From: Cymodocea nodosa
Lineage: Eukaryota; Streptophyta; Magnoliopsida; Alismatales; Cymodoceaceae
Length of the DNA stretch: 64,000 nt
Assembly: GCA_036874045.1 (NCBI GenBank)
Contig: JAZBRI010000008.1
Coordinates: 11,733,001 to 11,797,000 of the forward strand
Reading direction: 5' to 3'
Positions 1 through 11,891 of this stretch are shown in pieces; positions within the stretch are counted from its first letter, which is position 1; the number at the start of each line of letters is the position of its first letter. Position numbers and translations under genes: made by a program. The notes beneath the pieces are model-generated. The model ran no database searches and was not told the DNA's origin. It worked only from the letters and a program-made list of their open reading frames with translations.

Positions 1-263
1 CTGTGTGCATAAAGATCAGGTTATATACAATTCAAAATTAGTTTTGAATAAGAGCTTTGTTTTCCTATTTGAATTGTATATTGAACATTACTATTTCAAA
101 ACTGTTAAGAAGGGAATTGAGTAGAAAAGATATTGTAAATTCTTTCTTGAAATAAAAGAATAGAATTTCATTTACGAGTGTTTTGTGCTCTTGTTTTATC
201 TACTAGTATTTAATTACTAGAGACACAATTCACCCCCCCTCTTGTGATACAAACGATCCTATA
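1..263 (+). repeat. Element A1, 3' part of its 5' LTR
   Basis: The window opens inside an LTR. The sequence matches, in the opposite orientation, the left ends of the LTRs at 56816-57993 and 62597-63780, including the C-rich stretch at about 229-240. It should end ATCCTACA but reads ATCCTATA (one C-to-T change) at 263, directly before a tRNA-type primer site. The 5' part of the LTR lies outside the window. Confidence 0.88.
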
Positions 264-265
264 AC

Positions 266-277
266 TAGTATCAGAGC
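266..277 (+). other. Primer-binding site of A1
   Basis: TAGTATCAGAGC begins 2 bp after the LTR end. It is one G-to-A change from TGGTATCAGAGC, the initiator tRNA-Met type primer site of plant Copia elements. Confidence 0.85.
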
Positions 278-363
278 ATTCATTATTATCATAATTAAAA
301 GTCTTCATTTCTCTATTTAGGAATCAGTTTTTCTTGTCATTTACTTCAGCTCATCTGTTTAAA

Positions 364-3300
364 ATGGATAATTCTGAAATCTTAGTTATGACTGAAGGAT
401 AGACCACTAATTGTCCTCCTATGTTCGAAGGTAGCAATTATGGCTATTGGAAATATAGGATGAAAGTATTCTTTCAATCAATTGATTTCAAATTATGGCA
501 TATAATTAGCAATCCTATAGTGTTTGTTATGACTCCCTATGATACTTGGACTTTTGATGAAAAGGAGCGAATGACATTGAATGCTAAAGGTTTAAACATC
601 TTGTTTTGTGCTTTATCTCATGATCAATTTAATAAAGTTTCTGCATATCAAACTGCATATGAGATATGGCATGCATTAGAAGTCGCCAACGAAGGTACTA
701 ATCAAGTCAAGGAATCTAAGATCAATATGTTAGTACATAAATATGAGCTTTTTAAAATGCACGAAAATGAATGTATCTCTGACATGTTTTCCCATTTTTT
801 TGAGATTATAAATTCATTAAAATCTTTAGGCAAGAAATTCGAGGAAAAAGACTTGGTAAGAAAGATCCTTAGATCTTTAACTAAAATTTGGGCTCAAAAG
901 ACAACATCTATTGAAGAGTCCCAAGACTTAAATACATATACTTTAGATGATCTCATAGGAAATCTAACAGCCTATGAAGTACAACATTTAGATCCAAAAG
1001 GAAAAAATCCTAGAAGGGATCTGGCTTTTAAGGTTGATAAAGTCTTAGAAGTCACTAGTGATTCTAATGATGATTTACTATTGTTGACCAAAAAATTTAG
1101 AAATTTGTTGGCGAAACGTAGGAACTACAGGTCAGCAAAGACATCTAGTGATATGGAGAAGAAGTCATTCACAAAAGACAAAAGTATATGCTACAAGTGC
1201 AACAGGTTGGGTCACTTTCAAACTGATTGTCCTCTCAATAAAGATAAGAAGAATTCGAGGAGTAATTTCAGGAATAACAAATTCAGAAAGAGAAGGGCGC
1301 TTAAAGTGACATGGGATGACTCTTCAGCTTCACAAAGTGAAGAAACAAAGGATTCAACATTAGACAATGAATCCTCATCAACCTCAGATTCAGAAGAAAA
1401 TCTGGCAAATGTATGCTTTATGGCAAAATCTAGTGAGGTACACAAATCAAAATTGATAATGGACAATGGAGCATCCAGCCACATGACTGGAGATATACGA
1501 TTACTTATAGAAATAACAAAGACCAAGAACAGACAAGTTACCTTCAAAAATAAAAGCAAAACAAATATCCTTGGGTTTGGCAAGGTTCAGGTAATTGAGA
1601 AATGTTTTATAAATGATGTCTTATTAGTGGAAAACTTAGGTTTTAATTTATTGAGTGTTCCTGTTTTAATGAAGATTTACAAAGTAATTTTTGAAAAAGA
1701 ATCCTACAAAATTATGGACATGTCTACAAATGAAATTTTATTCATTGCATACAAGAAAGGATCTGTTTGTATTCTAAATTTGCCTTCTGATATTATTAAA
1801 GACAATGCTTGCTTAATTGCAAAATCAGATGAAGTCATTTTATGGCATAGAAGGCTAAGACACTCAAACTTAAAATTATTACAAAAGTTGTCTAAAAAGA
1901 ATCTAGTTAGAGGTTTACCTAGTATTAAGTACTCGAAAGAGTTTATGTGTGATGCATGTCAACTAGGTAAATTACATAAAACATCCTTTAAAAGCTTAAA
2001 TGAAATAACAAGCAAAAGAGTAGTAGAACTAGTGCATATGGATTTATTTGGACCTACTAGAACAACCAGTCTAGGAGGTAAACATTATGTTTTTGTACTA
2101 GTTGATGACTATTCTAGATTCACTTGGGTCTATTTTCTAGCTAATAAAATTGAAGTTTTTGAAATATTTAAGATATTCTGTAATAAAGTTTAGAATGAGC
2201 AAAATGTTAAAATTCAAAAACTTAGGAGTGATCATGGTACAGAATTTGATAATGATCAAATGGACACCTTTTGTGAAAAATTAGGCATAGATCATAGGTA
2301 CTCATTTCCAAGAGCTCCTTCACAAAATGGGATAGTAGAACATAAAAATAGATCACTTCAGGAAATGTCTAGAACTATGTTAAATGAGAATAAGTTACCC
2401 CTTTTTCTCTGGGCAGAAGCAGTTCATACAGCATGCTATGTTATAAATAGAGTACATCTAAGACCAATTTTAGATAAAACACCTTATGAGATATGATATA
2501 ACAGGGTTCCCAAAATAAGTTATTTAAAACCCTTTGGCTGCAAGTGTTTTATTTTAAACACTAAGGAACGAAGAGACAAATATAAAGCCAAATCAGATGA
2601 AGGTATTTTTGTTGGTTATTCCATTAGAAGTAAAGCATATAGAGTTTATAATAAATCAACAAAAACCATTGAGGAAACCCTACATGTGAAATTTCATGAA
2701 AATTTTCATTTGGATTTAAGACATGTTGAAAACATTGATTTAGAAATTCTCCCAAAAATAGTTCCAAATGATGTTGATAGAGAAATTGATAGATTATCTG
2801 ATGGAATAAGAAATCTAAGTTTGAATGATGAAAATTTAGAAGAAAATAATGTCATACCTATAGAAAATGTGGAACAACATAGAAATTGGTGTTATGCTTC
2901 ATCTCATCCTATTGATTAGATAATAGGCGATCCTAATCAAGGAGTTAGGACTCGGTCATCAGTAGTCAACATCTGTGGTGCTTATTCATTTGTTTCTTTG
3001 CTAGAACCTAAAAAAATTGAAGATGCCTTAGAAGATAAATTTTGGTATTTAGCTATGCAAGATGAGCTAAATCAATTTATAAGAAATGAGGTATGGGATC
3101 TAGTTTCACCACTTGAAAATCAGTCCATAATAGGAACAAGGTGGGTATTTAGAAACAAAGTAGATCAAGATAGACATATAGTTAAAAATAAAGCTAGATT
3201 TGTTGCTCAAGGTTACAAGCAAGAGGAAGGAATTGACTATGATGAAACATTTGCTCCTGTTGCTAGACTAGAATCAATACGAATTTTGTTAGCTTATGCT

Positions 3301-4552
3301 TGTTATATGGATTTCAAATTATATCAAATGGATGTTAAGACTACTTTTTTAAATGGATATATAAAAGAAGAAGTGTATGTAAAACAACCTCTAGGTTTTG
3401 AAGATTCAAAACATCTTGAGTATGTTTACAAGCTTAAGAAGGCACTTTATGGCCTTAAACAAGCTCCTAGGTCTTGGTATGAAAGATTATCTAAATTTCG
3501 TATGGAAAAAGGGTATTCTATGGGAAAGGCAGATCACACTCTTTTTACCAAGAAGATCGAAAAAGATATATTAGTAGTTCAAATCTATGTAGATGACATC
3601 ATATTTGGAGCAACAAATGATAAATTAGTTGAGTCCTTTTCGAAAGACATGACTTATCAATTTGAAATGAGTATAATGGGTGAACTATCATTTTTCCTAG
3701 GCTTACAAATTAAGCAATTAGATTAGGGTACTTTTATTTCATAAGAAAAATATACTCAAGATTTATTAAAGAGGTTTGGTTTAGACAACACTAAAACAAA
3801 GAATACACCAATGAGTACTATCATCAAGTTGGATAAAGATGACTCTAGAAAAATTGTAGATGTAAAACAATATAGAAGTATGATTGGTTCATTACTCTAT
3901 TTAACAGCTAGCCGACCAGATATTATGTTTAGTGTGTGTGCTTGTGCTAGATATCAATCTAATCCTAAGGAATCACACCTATTTGCTATTAAATGAATTT
4001 TTAAATATCTATTAGGAACCATCAATTTCAGACTATTTTACTTTAAACACAGTTCTTTAAACTTAGTAGGTTATAGTGATGCTGATTTCGTAGGATGTAA
4101 GTTTGAAAGGAAAAGCACTAGTGGCACTTGTCAATTGTTAGGTAATTCTTTAGTATCATGGTTCAGCAAAAAGCAAAATTGTGTAGCATTATCTACAACT
4201 GAAGCTAAATATATAACTGTTGCACTTTGCTGTGCTCAAATCCTATGGATCAGACAAACCTTAAAAGATTTTAATTTAGACTATAAACCAACTAAGATTT
4301 TCTATGATAGTAGTTTTGCAATAAGATTTTCTGTGATAAGATTTATCTAAAAATTCTGTGTTACATTCATGAGCAAAACATATAGAAGTTCGACATCATT
4401 TTCTAAGGGATAATGTTATAAAAGGAAAAATAATATTAAATTTTGTTCCTACCACAAAACAATTAGCAGATCTATTTACAAAACCCTTAGATGAAAATAC
4501 TTTCTCAAAATTACGATTAGAACTTGGTATCTATAGGTTATATGATATTTAA
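364..4552 (+). pseudogene. A1 gag-pol polyprotein (broken)
   Basis: One frame runs from ATG 364 almost to TAA 4550. Domains in order: gag capsid-like region (421-1080); CCHC knuckle C-X2-C-X4-H-X4-C (1189-1230); protease motif DNGASS (normally DSGASS, one G-to-A change) near 1462; GAG-pre-integrase HHCC with CDACQLGK (1840-1990); integrase with HMDLFGP, VDDYSR and a later E in IVEHKN; RT with [11 protein letters not shown] (about 3330) and [10 protein letters not shown] (about 3588); RNase H ending at 4552. In-frame stops lie at 400, 2191, 2494, 2917, 3724, 3742 and 3994. In sister A2 each is CAG, CAG, TGG, CAG, CAG, CAA and CGA, so all seven are C-to-T or G-to-A changes. A roughly 16-bp filler insertion near 4327 shifts the RNase H frame. 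The gag coiled coil present in A2 is deleted in frame at about 1440. It cannot make a working product. Confidence 0.92.
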
Positions 4553-5648
4553 ATGGTCTTGTTCATTGTATTTTGGTTTGTTATAAGGTAGTTTTAGAAT
4601 TTAATGTCTTCATCATTAAAAAAAACAAAAAACAAAACAAAATATCTATTTTCGAATTACAATTTTCTTGTAGTTAAGAATTTATGAAATTCTAATTTTT
4701 ATTGAAGTCAATTTATTTAAGAAAAATTTAGAAAAGATTACTTAAGGATAGTTAAATTGATTCAATATGAGTGCCAACTATATTTTTGTTACTTATGTAT
4801 ATGCTATTATAGAGATTTTAACAAGAAAATACCTAAAAAGTATGTACTTTTTATTAAAGGAAAGTTAACTACATTCTGTTAGAAAAATTAAGTCTTGTGG
4901 TTGCCTTTAATTTAATTTACTATATTGTTTTATTTTTTGTTTGTTTTTGTCTGTAATTACTTGAGTAATTAAGTACGTTGGGGGATCTTAAACCCTAGTC
5001 ACTTAAATCAACTGGTTTGGGATGTGCTGACTAAAAACTCATTTTGCAAGTAATTCAGATTATATTTTTAGAAAAAAAAAAATTATTATTACCTGTTCTC
5101 ACTTGTCATTGAGTAACTGGTTATCTTTCCCCTAAGCAAGGGATTGTGATCACGTAAAAAGATGATATTGTGGGAGGTAATACATAAAATATATATACAT
5201 GAATATAAACAAAAAAAAAGGGGCAATGTACTCAAGCTTAATTTATCTTTCAAGGTGTTATAACAATCCTGCCATAATCTATGCATATAATCCTTGTTAT
5301 TTTTTGTTATTATCTACTCTTTACACATAATGTACGATATTTATTGTCTTAAGTTTGTGTACTCATTATTGAATTCTTTTTAAGTTTCTAAAGGTATATC
5401 TTTATGAATTATCTTTTGAAAACTGAATAAGATAAAAGCCAGAAAGTCTAAATTGTTAACTCTACTACTTATTTCTGTATTTCATACAAATTAAAAAGAA
5501 AAAAAGAAAAAGAAAAAAAGAGAGACTCAAATCTATTTAAGGCTTCGCATCCTCTTTAAGTAAGCTATTTGACCTTTTAAAGCCAAATCTACTTCGGGCT
5601 TGGCAACCAACATTAAGTATGCCATAGATTCTTTACACTACATTTATG

Positions 5649-5659
5649 TAGGGGGAGCA
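5649..5659 (+). other. Internal polypurine tract-like motif, A1
   Basis: TAGGGGGAGCA lies between pol and ORF3. The same motif sits at the equivalent place in A2 (43665-43675, minus) and in B1 (10820-10830, minus). It resembles the true polypurine tracts (AAAAAGGGGGAGAT) next to the 3' LTRs, so it could be a second plus-strand priming site. Function is inferred. Confidence 0.45.
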
Positions 5660-5986
5660 ATTTTTCATATAATAATTCATCTCTTATGAACTATTATATG
5701 TTTTCATGAAACAATCTACAAAAATTTCAGGAAATACACTTTAATTAAGTATATTTCTGAACTGTCGATGACTTGTAGGTTTTTTAATTCTTAAGTATCC
5801 GAATTCTCTATTGTTTCGGCAAGTTATATTGCAAGTATCGGACAGTTCTGTTTTAAAATGTTCAATAGACTATTTTATTATTTCTTGAAGTACACGTGTC
5901 GAAATAATAATGCATGACTTAAGTGGATTTTCGTTAAGTTATCTATAACTCTCCAAAATGCGTCTAGGCATCGAAAAGTTAGATTT

Positions 5987-5991
5987 GTAAT
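5987..5991. repeat. Target-site duplication of B1, left copy
   Basis: GTAAT directly before the B1 LTR terminus, repeated at 16926-16930. Confidence 0.9.
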
Positions 5992-7591
5992 TGTAGGATC
6001 GTATGGCTACACAAGAGGGGGGTGAATTGTGTATCTTTAATATTTTCTGAAATATAATTGAAACTTTAAAACTCAAAAACAAGTTGAGACATTGTTTTCA
6101 TAAATTCATTTTTATTCAAGGTTTCAATTACAATATACAATTCAATTCTCCTCAAAAATTGTAGATGCAATTATATTTCGATACCATGTATCATCTAAAC
6201 AATTTCATAACTACAAACAGAGAAAACTAATTTGCGGAATTTAAAACTTTTCTCCCTGTTTGAGCTCTTTCTTCTTCTTCTTTTTCTTCTTCAGCAATTC
6301 TTTAGTGACGAAAATCTTATCTTTTCACGCTTCACTGAATTTGCTTTCTTCTGATACTTCAAATCTTCTGTGACGAAAATCTTACCTTTTTATGCTTCAC
6401 TGAATTTTTTTCCACTTGAGAGATTTTTCCCGAAGAGGTGTTTTTGATCCCTGAAAAAGATTTTTCTTTTGGTGTGTAGGGATGGTTTGATCCTTGGAAA
6501 GATTTTTCTTTTCTGTGTGTAAGGATAAATTGATCAATGAGAATTCTATGCCTTTTATATTGTATCTTCATTTCATGCATATCCTTCACGTTTAACCATT
6601 ACCAATTTTCCACTTCTCCACGTCTTTTCTTTTTCCTTCATCGAAATACACACGTTTTAACCCACGTTTATATTTCGAATTTTCTTTAATCATCAGTCTT
6701 GGATCTCTGAAAAATTTCCTACAAAATAAACTTTCTCGTCCAAAAGTTTTTCATCAGTGTAATAAGAAGTCGTTACTTTAACGTTAACTAAACGAGTAAC
6801 ACAAGTATATATATAACTTAACGATTTCCTCGTGTGCCATTTCACGTGACAAGTACTGTAGCTAACTCAACGAACCAAGTCTGTGGTGTTATGCTATCTC
6901 AACAAACCATCTCTGTTGTGTTATGATAACTCAACGAACCATTTCCGTTGTGTTATGATAACTCAACGAACCAGTAATAAACAAATGTTTTTATAATAAG
7001 AATTTTACCACGTGCAAAAATAACAACTTAAGTTTATAATGCTAACCTAATGCGTTGCCTTAGTGTTCAATATAGCAACTCAACGCATTTAGTTATGTTA
7101 ACTTAACGAGTTAAACATGTGCACCTCACGTGATACAATACAACATTCGTAACTTATAATTTCACCATGTATATAACACTAACTTAACGAGTTCGTCTCT
7201 TCTTTTACTCACTAACTTAACGAGTTATCACGTGACCTATTTTAACCTTTAAGCCTCTAACTTAACGAGTTCTCATGTGACCTCTATACAAACAAAACTC
7301 TAACTTAACGAGTTGTCTAAACGTGCACTATTCATGATACAGAAGATATAACATTAAAACATATCATGCTTTTCAATAAAAACACAAGTTAACTTAACGT
7401 TTAGCTAAATGAGAAATTAATGCAACGAAATGACTAGATATTAACTTCAGATCCAATACAGACAAGTATTTATATCAGTAAGCTTTTTCTATATTAATTG
7501 ATGATTTTAATTTCTTCTCACAAGCAATAGTAATTGAGCAAATATGATTATTTTCATTCAGCACACATCATCAAAACAAAAATACTCAACA
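5992..7591 (-). repeat. B1 3' LTR
   Basis: A 1600-bp LTR with ends TGTTGAG...ATCCTACA on the minus strand. It is near-identical to 15314-16925, but lacks about 15 bp around 6823 and shows scattered transitions. It contains many copies of TAACTTAACGAGTT and TAACTCAACGAACC/CCGTTGTGTTA half-sites mixed with CACGTG boxes (about 6790-7330), and a TATA-like CCTTTTATA (reverse of TATAAAAGG) at 6551. Confidence 0.93.
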
Positions 7592-7606
7592 ATCTCCCCC
7601 TTTTTG
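7592..7606 (-). other. B1 polypurine tract
   Basis: On the minus strand CAAAAAGGGGGAGAT abuts the 3' LTR. This is the standard plus-strand priming site of these elements. Confidence 0.88.
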
Positions 7607-8087
7607 ATGATGACTAAACCATATTAAATCAATTATGAAATATGTTTAACTCAACAAAGCATCTTCGTTGGGTTAACTTTTAATTCAACAAACAAGTTTG
7701 TTGACTTAAGTTCACTTAAGCTTATTTCTATTGTTTGTGTAAATTTTACCTCTTAGAACTAAAACTCTCAAATGCCAATAATTATATAAGTATCAGTTTT
7801 CTAATTATCATCTGTCAAATTACAATAACCATTTAAATAGCATCTCCTTTTATAATATATATATGCAATTAAGATCATAATCATCTTTTTATAATATTTC
7901 TCCCCCTTTTTGTCATTAATCAAAAAGATAATTAGAGAGAATATATATATGTATATAAGAGAATTACAACAACGATTTCTGTAAACAAGAATAATAATTG
8001 AACACATTTACAGAAAAATGTATTGTTCAATGAATCAAACAAGTAATACAAACATTACAATTTGTATTCAGAAACAAACAAAAATAG
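7607..8087 (-). other. B1 3' untranslated stretch
   Basis: AT-rich non-coding sequence between the ORF3 stop and the polypurine tract. A second purine tract (GACAAAAAGGGGGAGAAA on the minus strand) lies near 7898-7915. The same region of B3 (60162-60702) is recognisably related. No gene is seen. Confidence 0.6.
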
Positions 8088-10328
8088 TTATCGACCCCTC
8101 CTAAGTATATCACTTATAGCATTACATATTTTATCTCCTAGATACCTAATATCATTTCTAATGTCGTCAAGTACTACATCTAAGTTAGGAGGTTGTTGGG
8201 TTTGCTGTTCTGCTTGAACTGAATAACTTTGTTGTTGTTGTTGTTGTATATTGTCTGTATCAGGTTGTTGTTGTTGTCATTGAGGTTTATGCATGGCCTA
8301 GAATTTTTGCAAATCTTTGACACTAAATGCTCTCATGCCTTTAGTTTCAGAGGGCCAGTCGGATAAATTCAATTGGCTTGCAATGAGTCTACATACAGCA
8401 TCACCATAAAATAACTTTGAACTCATATGCTGTAGTTGAGAAGTGAAAACATCAAACCAATTGATTTGAATTCTATTCAGCAAGCTATAAGTTGCATATA
8501 AACAACTTCTGCTGACTTCCATATTGTGTCCAACTCTCTGAAATAAATTTGCATGCAATATATTTGCAATAAATCTTGCCTCTGCATTCAGATTTTCCAT
8601 TAATCTTATTTTAGAATATACATCTGGAATTTTTGATAAAGACTGAATGTTCCACTCCAGTTGTCTTATTATGTCAAATCTGTTGGTAACAACACCTTCA
8701 TTCTTTAATCCTAAAACTTCAAAAATTAACTCAGGAGACAACATAAACTCCTGTTCATTTATTTGAGTTTTCAGAAAATTTCCATTCTTGACCAGATTGC
8801 TATAAAAAGCTGCAATAAGCTCTGTGTATTGCTTCCATTTCGTTCCTACTGGCAAGAATTTAATGAGGCCTTGAAACTCAAATAGATCTCTTATTTCCAT
8901 CAAATTTCTGAATTTTATTGGACGAGCATGCAGAATCTGACATGTAATCAGATTATTGTATTTCTGCAATGCTTCTTGAGATCTAAAATGAATTGCATTA
9001 CCTTGAATTTTTAATATTGTACACAAAGAAGGTGATACCTGAAGCCGTGATTCAGAGCTTAATTCATCTTCAGGAACCTCTTCTGCAAAATGAATGTCAT
9101 GTTGTTCCTCTTCCAAAATATTATCTTGAAGCTGCTCAGGTAAGCTTGATTCTTTAGCTTCAACAGTGTTAGGAACATTATCAATATACGCAACATTCAT
9201 CTGTTCAGTCTCTATAGAATGTTTAGAGTACAATTTTTCCACAAATTCTACAGCTGGTGTATCTGTCTGTAATTGTTCATTTTGTTTAACAGATATTTCC
9301 ATTGATTCATGTTGTGAATTCTCAGACTCTGCTTCTATAGATTCTATAGAAGGCTGGTTAACTTTTAGCTCTTCTGGAGTCTTAACATTTTCAATATCTG
9401 CTACCCTAGACAATTCAGCCTTTGAACTAGTTACTACCTCAACATTGTCAATTATATCTGCAATAACTTGTTCAATGTCAAGTGCCTAATGCTCTGATTT
9501 GTCAATTTCTGCATCATCAGGACTTGTACTAATAAAAAAACTTAAGCTCATATTTGACTTAGATTTCTTCTCAAGTTTTCTAGCAAGGGAAAATAAAGTC
9601 TCATTATCTTCATCAGTTTCAGTGTGTTCAGAACTGATGAGTTTATCAGATGCACAATAAGGTACAATGTCTAGACATACATTGTCCTTTGGAAATAAAT
9701 TTTCATCTGATTTTCCTTTTTCAAAAGACTTTGTTTCCTTAGACATAATTTTTCTAACTTTCCTTCTTCTATAACATTTTTGTTTCTCCTTTTCAAGTAT
9801 TGCTATTTTCTTTTCAAATTGCTCCATAAAAGTTTTCTACTTTAATTCTTCTAAGGCACTTTCTATTGCAACGACCTTTCGAAGTCTGTCAACTTTTGTT
9901 TTGTCTACAGCAATATCTTATTCTTCTTGTTTTGAATATAAAGGAGTAGGGATAGGAGTTTGAGGAGTTCTATTTGATGAACCTACACCTTTTTCCAAAT
10001 ATTTTGCATAATGTTCCAAAAATGCAATCTCAACACATTTCATTCTGTATTCTCTATCATATTTACTTCGAATACCCATGTATGTAATACTTGCATCAAT
10101 ATATTGAAGTTCTTGTCTAACTTCATCTAATATATCCTAAGAAAAGAAGTAATCTCTATAAAGTTCTTCTAACCTTTTGTCCACTTGAAATATTTTCTTG
10201 AACCAAGTACGTGGAACTTCATCATTCTCTATTTCTTTTCCTTTTGCATCTCTTCTGCTTTTGCCTTTTCCTCTGCCATGACCTTTGTAGAACTTGGAGA
10301 CCATCGTCGCAGGTTGTAACAGCAACAA
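8088..10328 (-). pseudogene. B1 ORF3, third gene of family B
   Basis: A frame of about 740 codons downstream of pol. The likely start is the ATG at 10304 (MVSKFY) in a GHGRGKGKSR basic N-terminus; an upstream ATG at 10328 is also in frame. The middle is acidic, Ser/Glu-rich and probably disordered. From about 9000 to 8300 there is a folded-looking domain with MEIRDLFEFQG, AAFYSNLV, SPELIFEVLGLKN, EARFIANILHANLFQR and SKLFYGD. The end is Gln-rich ((CAA)n, about 8220-8280), followed by DILRRGR. Stops interrupt it near 10138, 9486, 8298 and further on. B2, B3 and the two A copies carry relatives. The FYxNL and LxxxxGL pattern recalls the plant domain named 'putative plant transposon protein', but that is from memory and unverified. 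Function is unknown; an env-like or accessory role is possible. Confidence 0.82.
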
Positions 10329-11891
10329 GCGGGAAAGATTTTCTTGACAAAGTTTACAAATAACCTAAGTCCCCATGTAATAAGTATTTAAATAGAGTTT
10401 TTAGGCGTATAACTCAACGTGAAGAGAAGTCAGGTTTAGAAATTAAATAAATATTGAATAAAGTTTATTCAATCAAGGTACCCGAAATATTCAAGTATAA
10501 CTCGTTGAGTTAACTAACCTATCGAGTAAAATGCTGTCTAGAGGCAGTTTGACACGTTACCTTATCTAACATAACGTCTAGTTAGTACACTTAAAACAAT
10601 TTTCGGAAGCTTCCAACTGAAACGTTTCGAAAACAACACACATGCTAAACTTAACATTATCTTGAGAACATTGTAAACTATTTGAACATTTTGTCCTTTG
10701 AATCTAAAATAGTTTATTTGTCTTTTTAAATTATTTCATCAAGATTTTAAGAGCACATTAATTCAAATTAACTGAGATTTGTATTTTAAATTATATTAAT
10801 CTGTTTTTGACATTTTTAATGCTCCCCCTACAAATATACTTCAAATATATTCAATCAAAATACAAAATATACTTGTAGTGACAATAGATGTTAAGTATAA
10901 CTATACTTTTTCATTTTCTTTTTAGAGACTTCCATTATCCTAACATCATCAAAAATGATTTCCAGAATCAATTCCTACTGTATATGAATCAAAACACAAC
11001 TTTGAACTCAATTCGATTAATTCAAGGAGAATAAAAGAATGTATCTCAAATAAACGTTTTCAAAAGTACTAATGTTGATTCAATAAATCAGTAGTCATAT
11101 TGGTATAAACTATATGCGATTCAAAGATATCTATAATTAATGAAACAACTTTTTCTTTTCAAAACAGTAAATATTGATAATTTTCTTTAAAAGTTAGTTT
11201 GAAAAGCTTGAATCATACAAGAGCTTTCTAATGTACCGTGTAATGAGCTTTCAGTGAACAATCCCAGATTTGATCAGGACCTTAGGTTGCAAGATTTAAA
11301 GAATCCTTTTTTAGGACAACAATCCTTACATACCTATCTGCTCAAGTACAAAAGGCTCGTGATCAAATTGATCAATAAACTCTCAAAGATTTTTACTTTG
11401 TAAGCACTTTTCATTTTAAGCATAGTATATATGTATTCCATTAATACAGATGCAATAAAACACAAATCTCATACAATTTTTACTTCTATGATTGTACTGA
11501 GAATATGAATTAATTTCAATAAGCTTATACTTTTGATTAACAGTTTAAGATGAGTTACATATAACTTATTTTACAAGTTTAATCAATTAAGTCAAATTTA
11601 TGCATGATCATATGCATTTTCCTTGATTCAAAGAAAACATTTAATCAAAATTTCAGAATGTCAGAAGTATTTAATGTTTTTCATTTACACTTCTACTTAA
11701 AATCGTAAAAACTATTAAAATTGATAAACTACTTAAAATCAATAATATACTACTATGATTTTACAATAAATACATAGTATCTTAAGCAGCAGTTTAGATA
11801 TTACTTTCGATATTTATAATAAGTATATAATATCTATGAGGTGAACAATATCATCAATAATATTTATCTTTTTATGTGGAGGTTAAGCATT
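10329..11891 (-). other. B1 spacer between pol and ORF3
   Basis: About 1.5 kb without coding potential, conserved by eye with 20490-22028 of B2. It holds the internal polypurine motif at 10820-10830 (minus strand TAGGGGGAGCA). This is where a promoter or splice acceptor for ORF3 expression would be expected; none can be called with certainty. Confidence 0.7.
10820..10830 (-). other. Internal polypurine tract-like motif, B1
   Basis: TAGGGGGAGCA on the minus strand, about 0.5 kb before ORF3, identical to the motif at the same position in family A. Confidence 0.45.

Larger units (their letters stand above)
1..5991 (+). mobile_element. Ty1/Copia element A1, segment 1 (LTR end, gag-pol, spacer)
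   Basis: The element runs rightwards: LTR end, primer site, gag-pol (364-4552), then a non-coding spacer. It is interrupted at 5991 by B1 and continues at 16931, with the 5-bp GTAAT duplicated on both sides of B1. The order gag, PR, INT, RT, RH makes it Copia. The long LTR, the gag coiled coil seen in its sister A2 and the downstream ORF3 make it SIRE/Maximus-like. That lineage call is inferred from motifs, not from a tree. Confidence 0.88.
4553..5991 (+). other. A1 spacer between pol and ORF3, part 1
   Basis: No coding potential is visible. It aligns by eye, in reverse, with 43251-44783 of A2, so it is a conserved part of family A and not a random insertion. It contains A-rich and T-rich runs, a TAGGGGGAGCA polypurine motif at 5649, and from about 5840 the first unit of a roughly 137-bp repeat with CACGTG and CTTAAGT that continues beyond B1 at 16931. 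Confidence 0.75.

Noticed and set aside
266-277. The tRNA-like words next to LTRs as tRNA genes.
   Set aside because: Only 12-13 bases match the tRNA 3' end complement; no cloverleaf is present.
5089-5286. Short minus-strand frame in the A1 spacer.
   Set aside because: Not open in A2 at the equivalent place by eye, no motif, AT-rich.
6790-7330. Repeats in the B LTR as a CRISPR array or satellite.
   Set aside because: Units are irregular, diverged and confined to LTRs, without uniform spacers; plant setting.
9166-9489. Plus-strand frame of 107 codons opposite ORF3 of B1.
   Set aside because: Antisense shadow of the low-complexity Ser/Glu region of ORF3.
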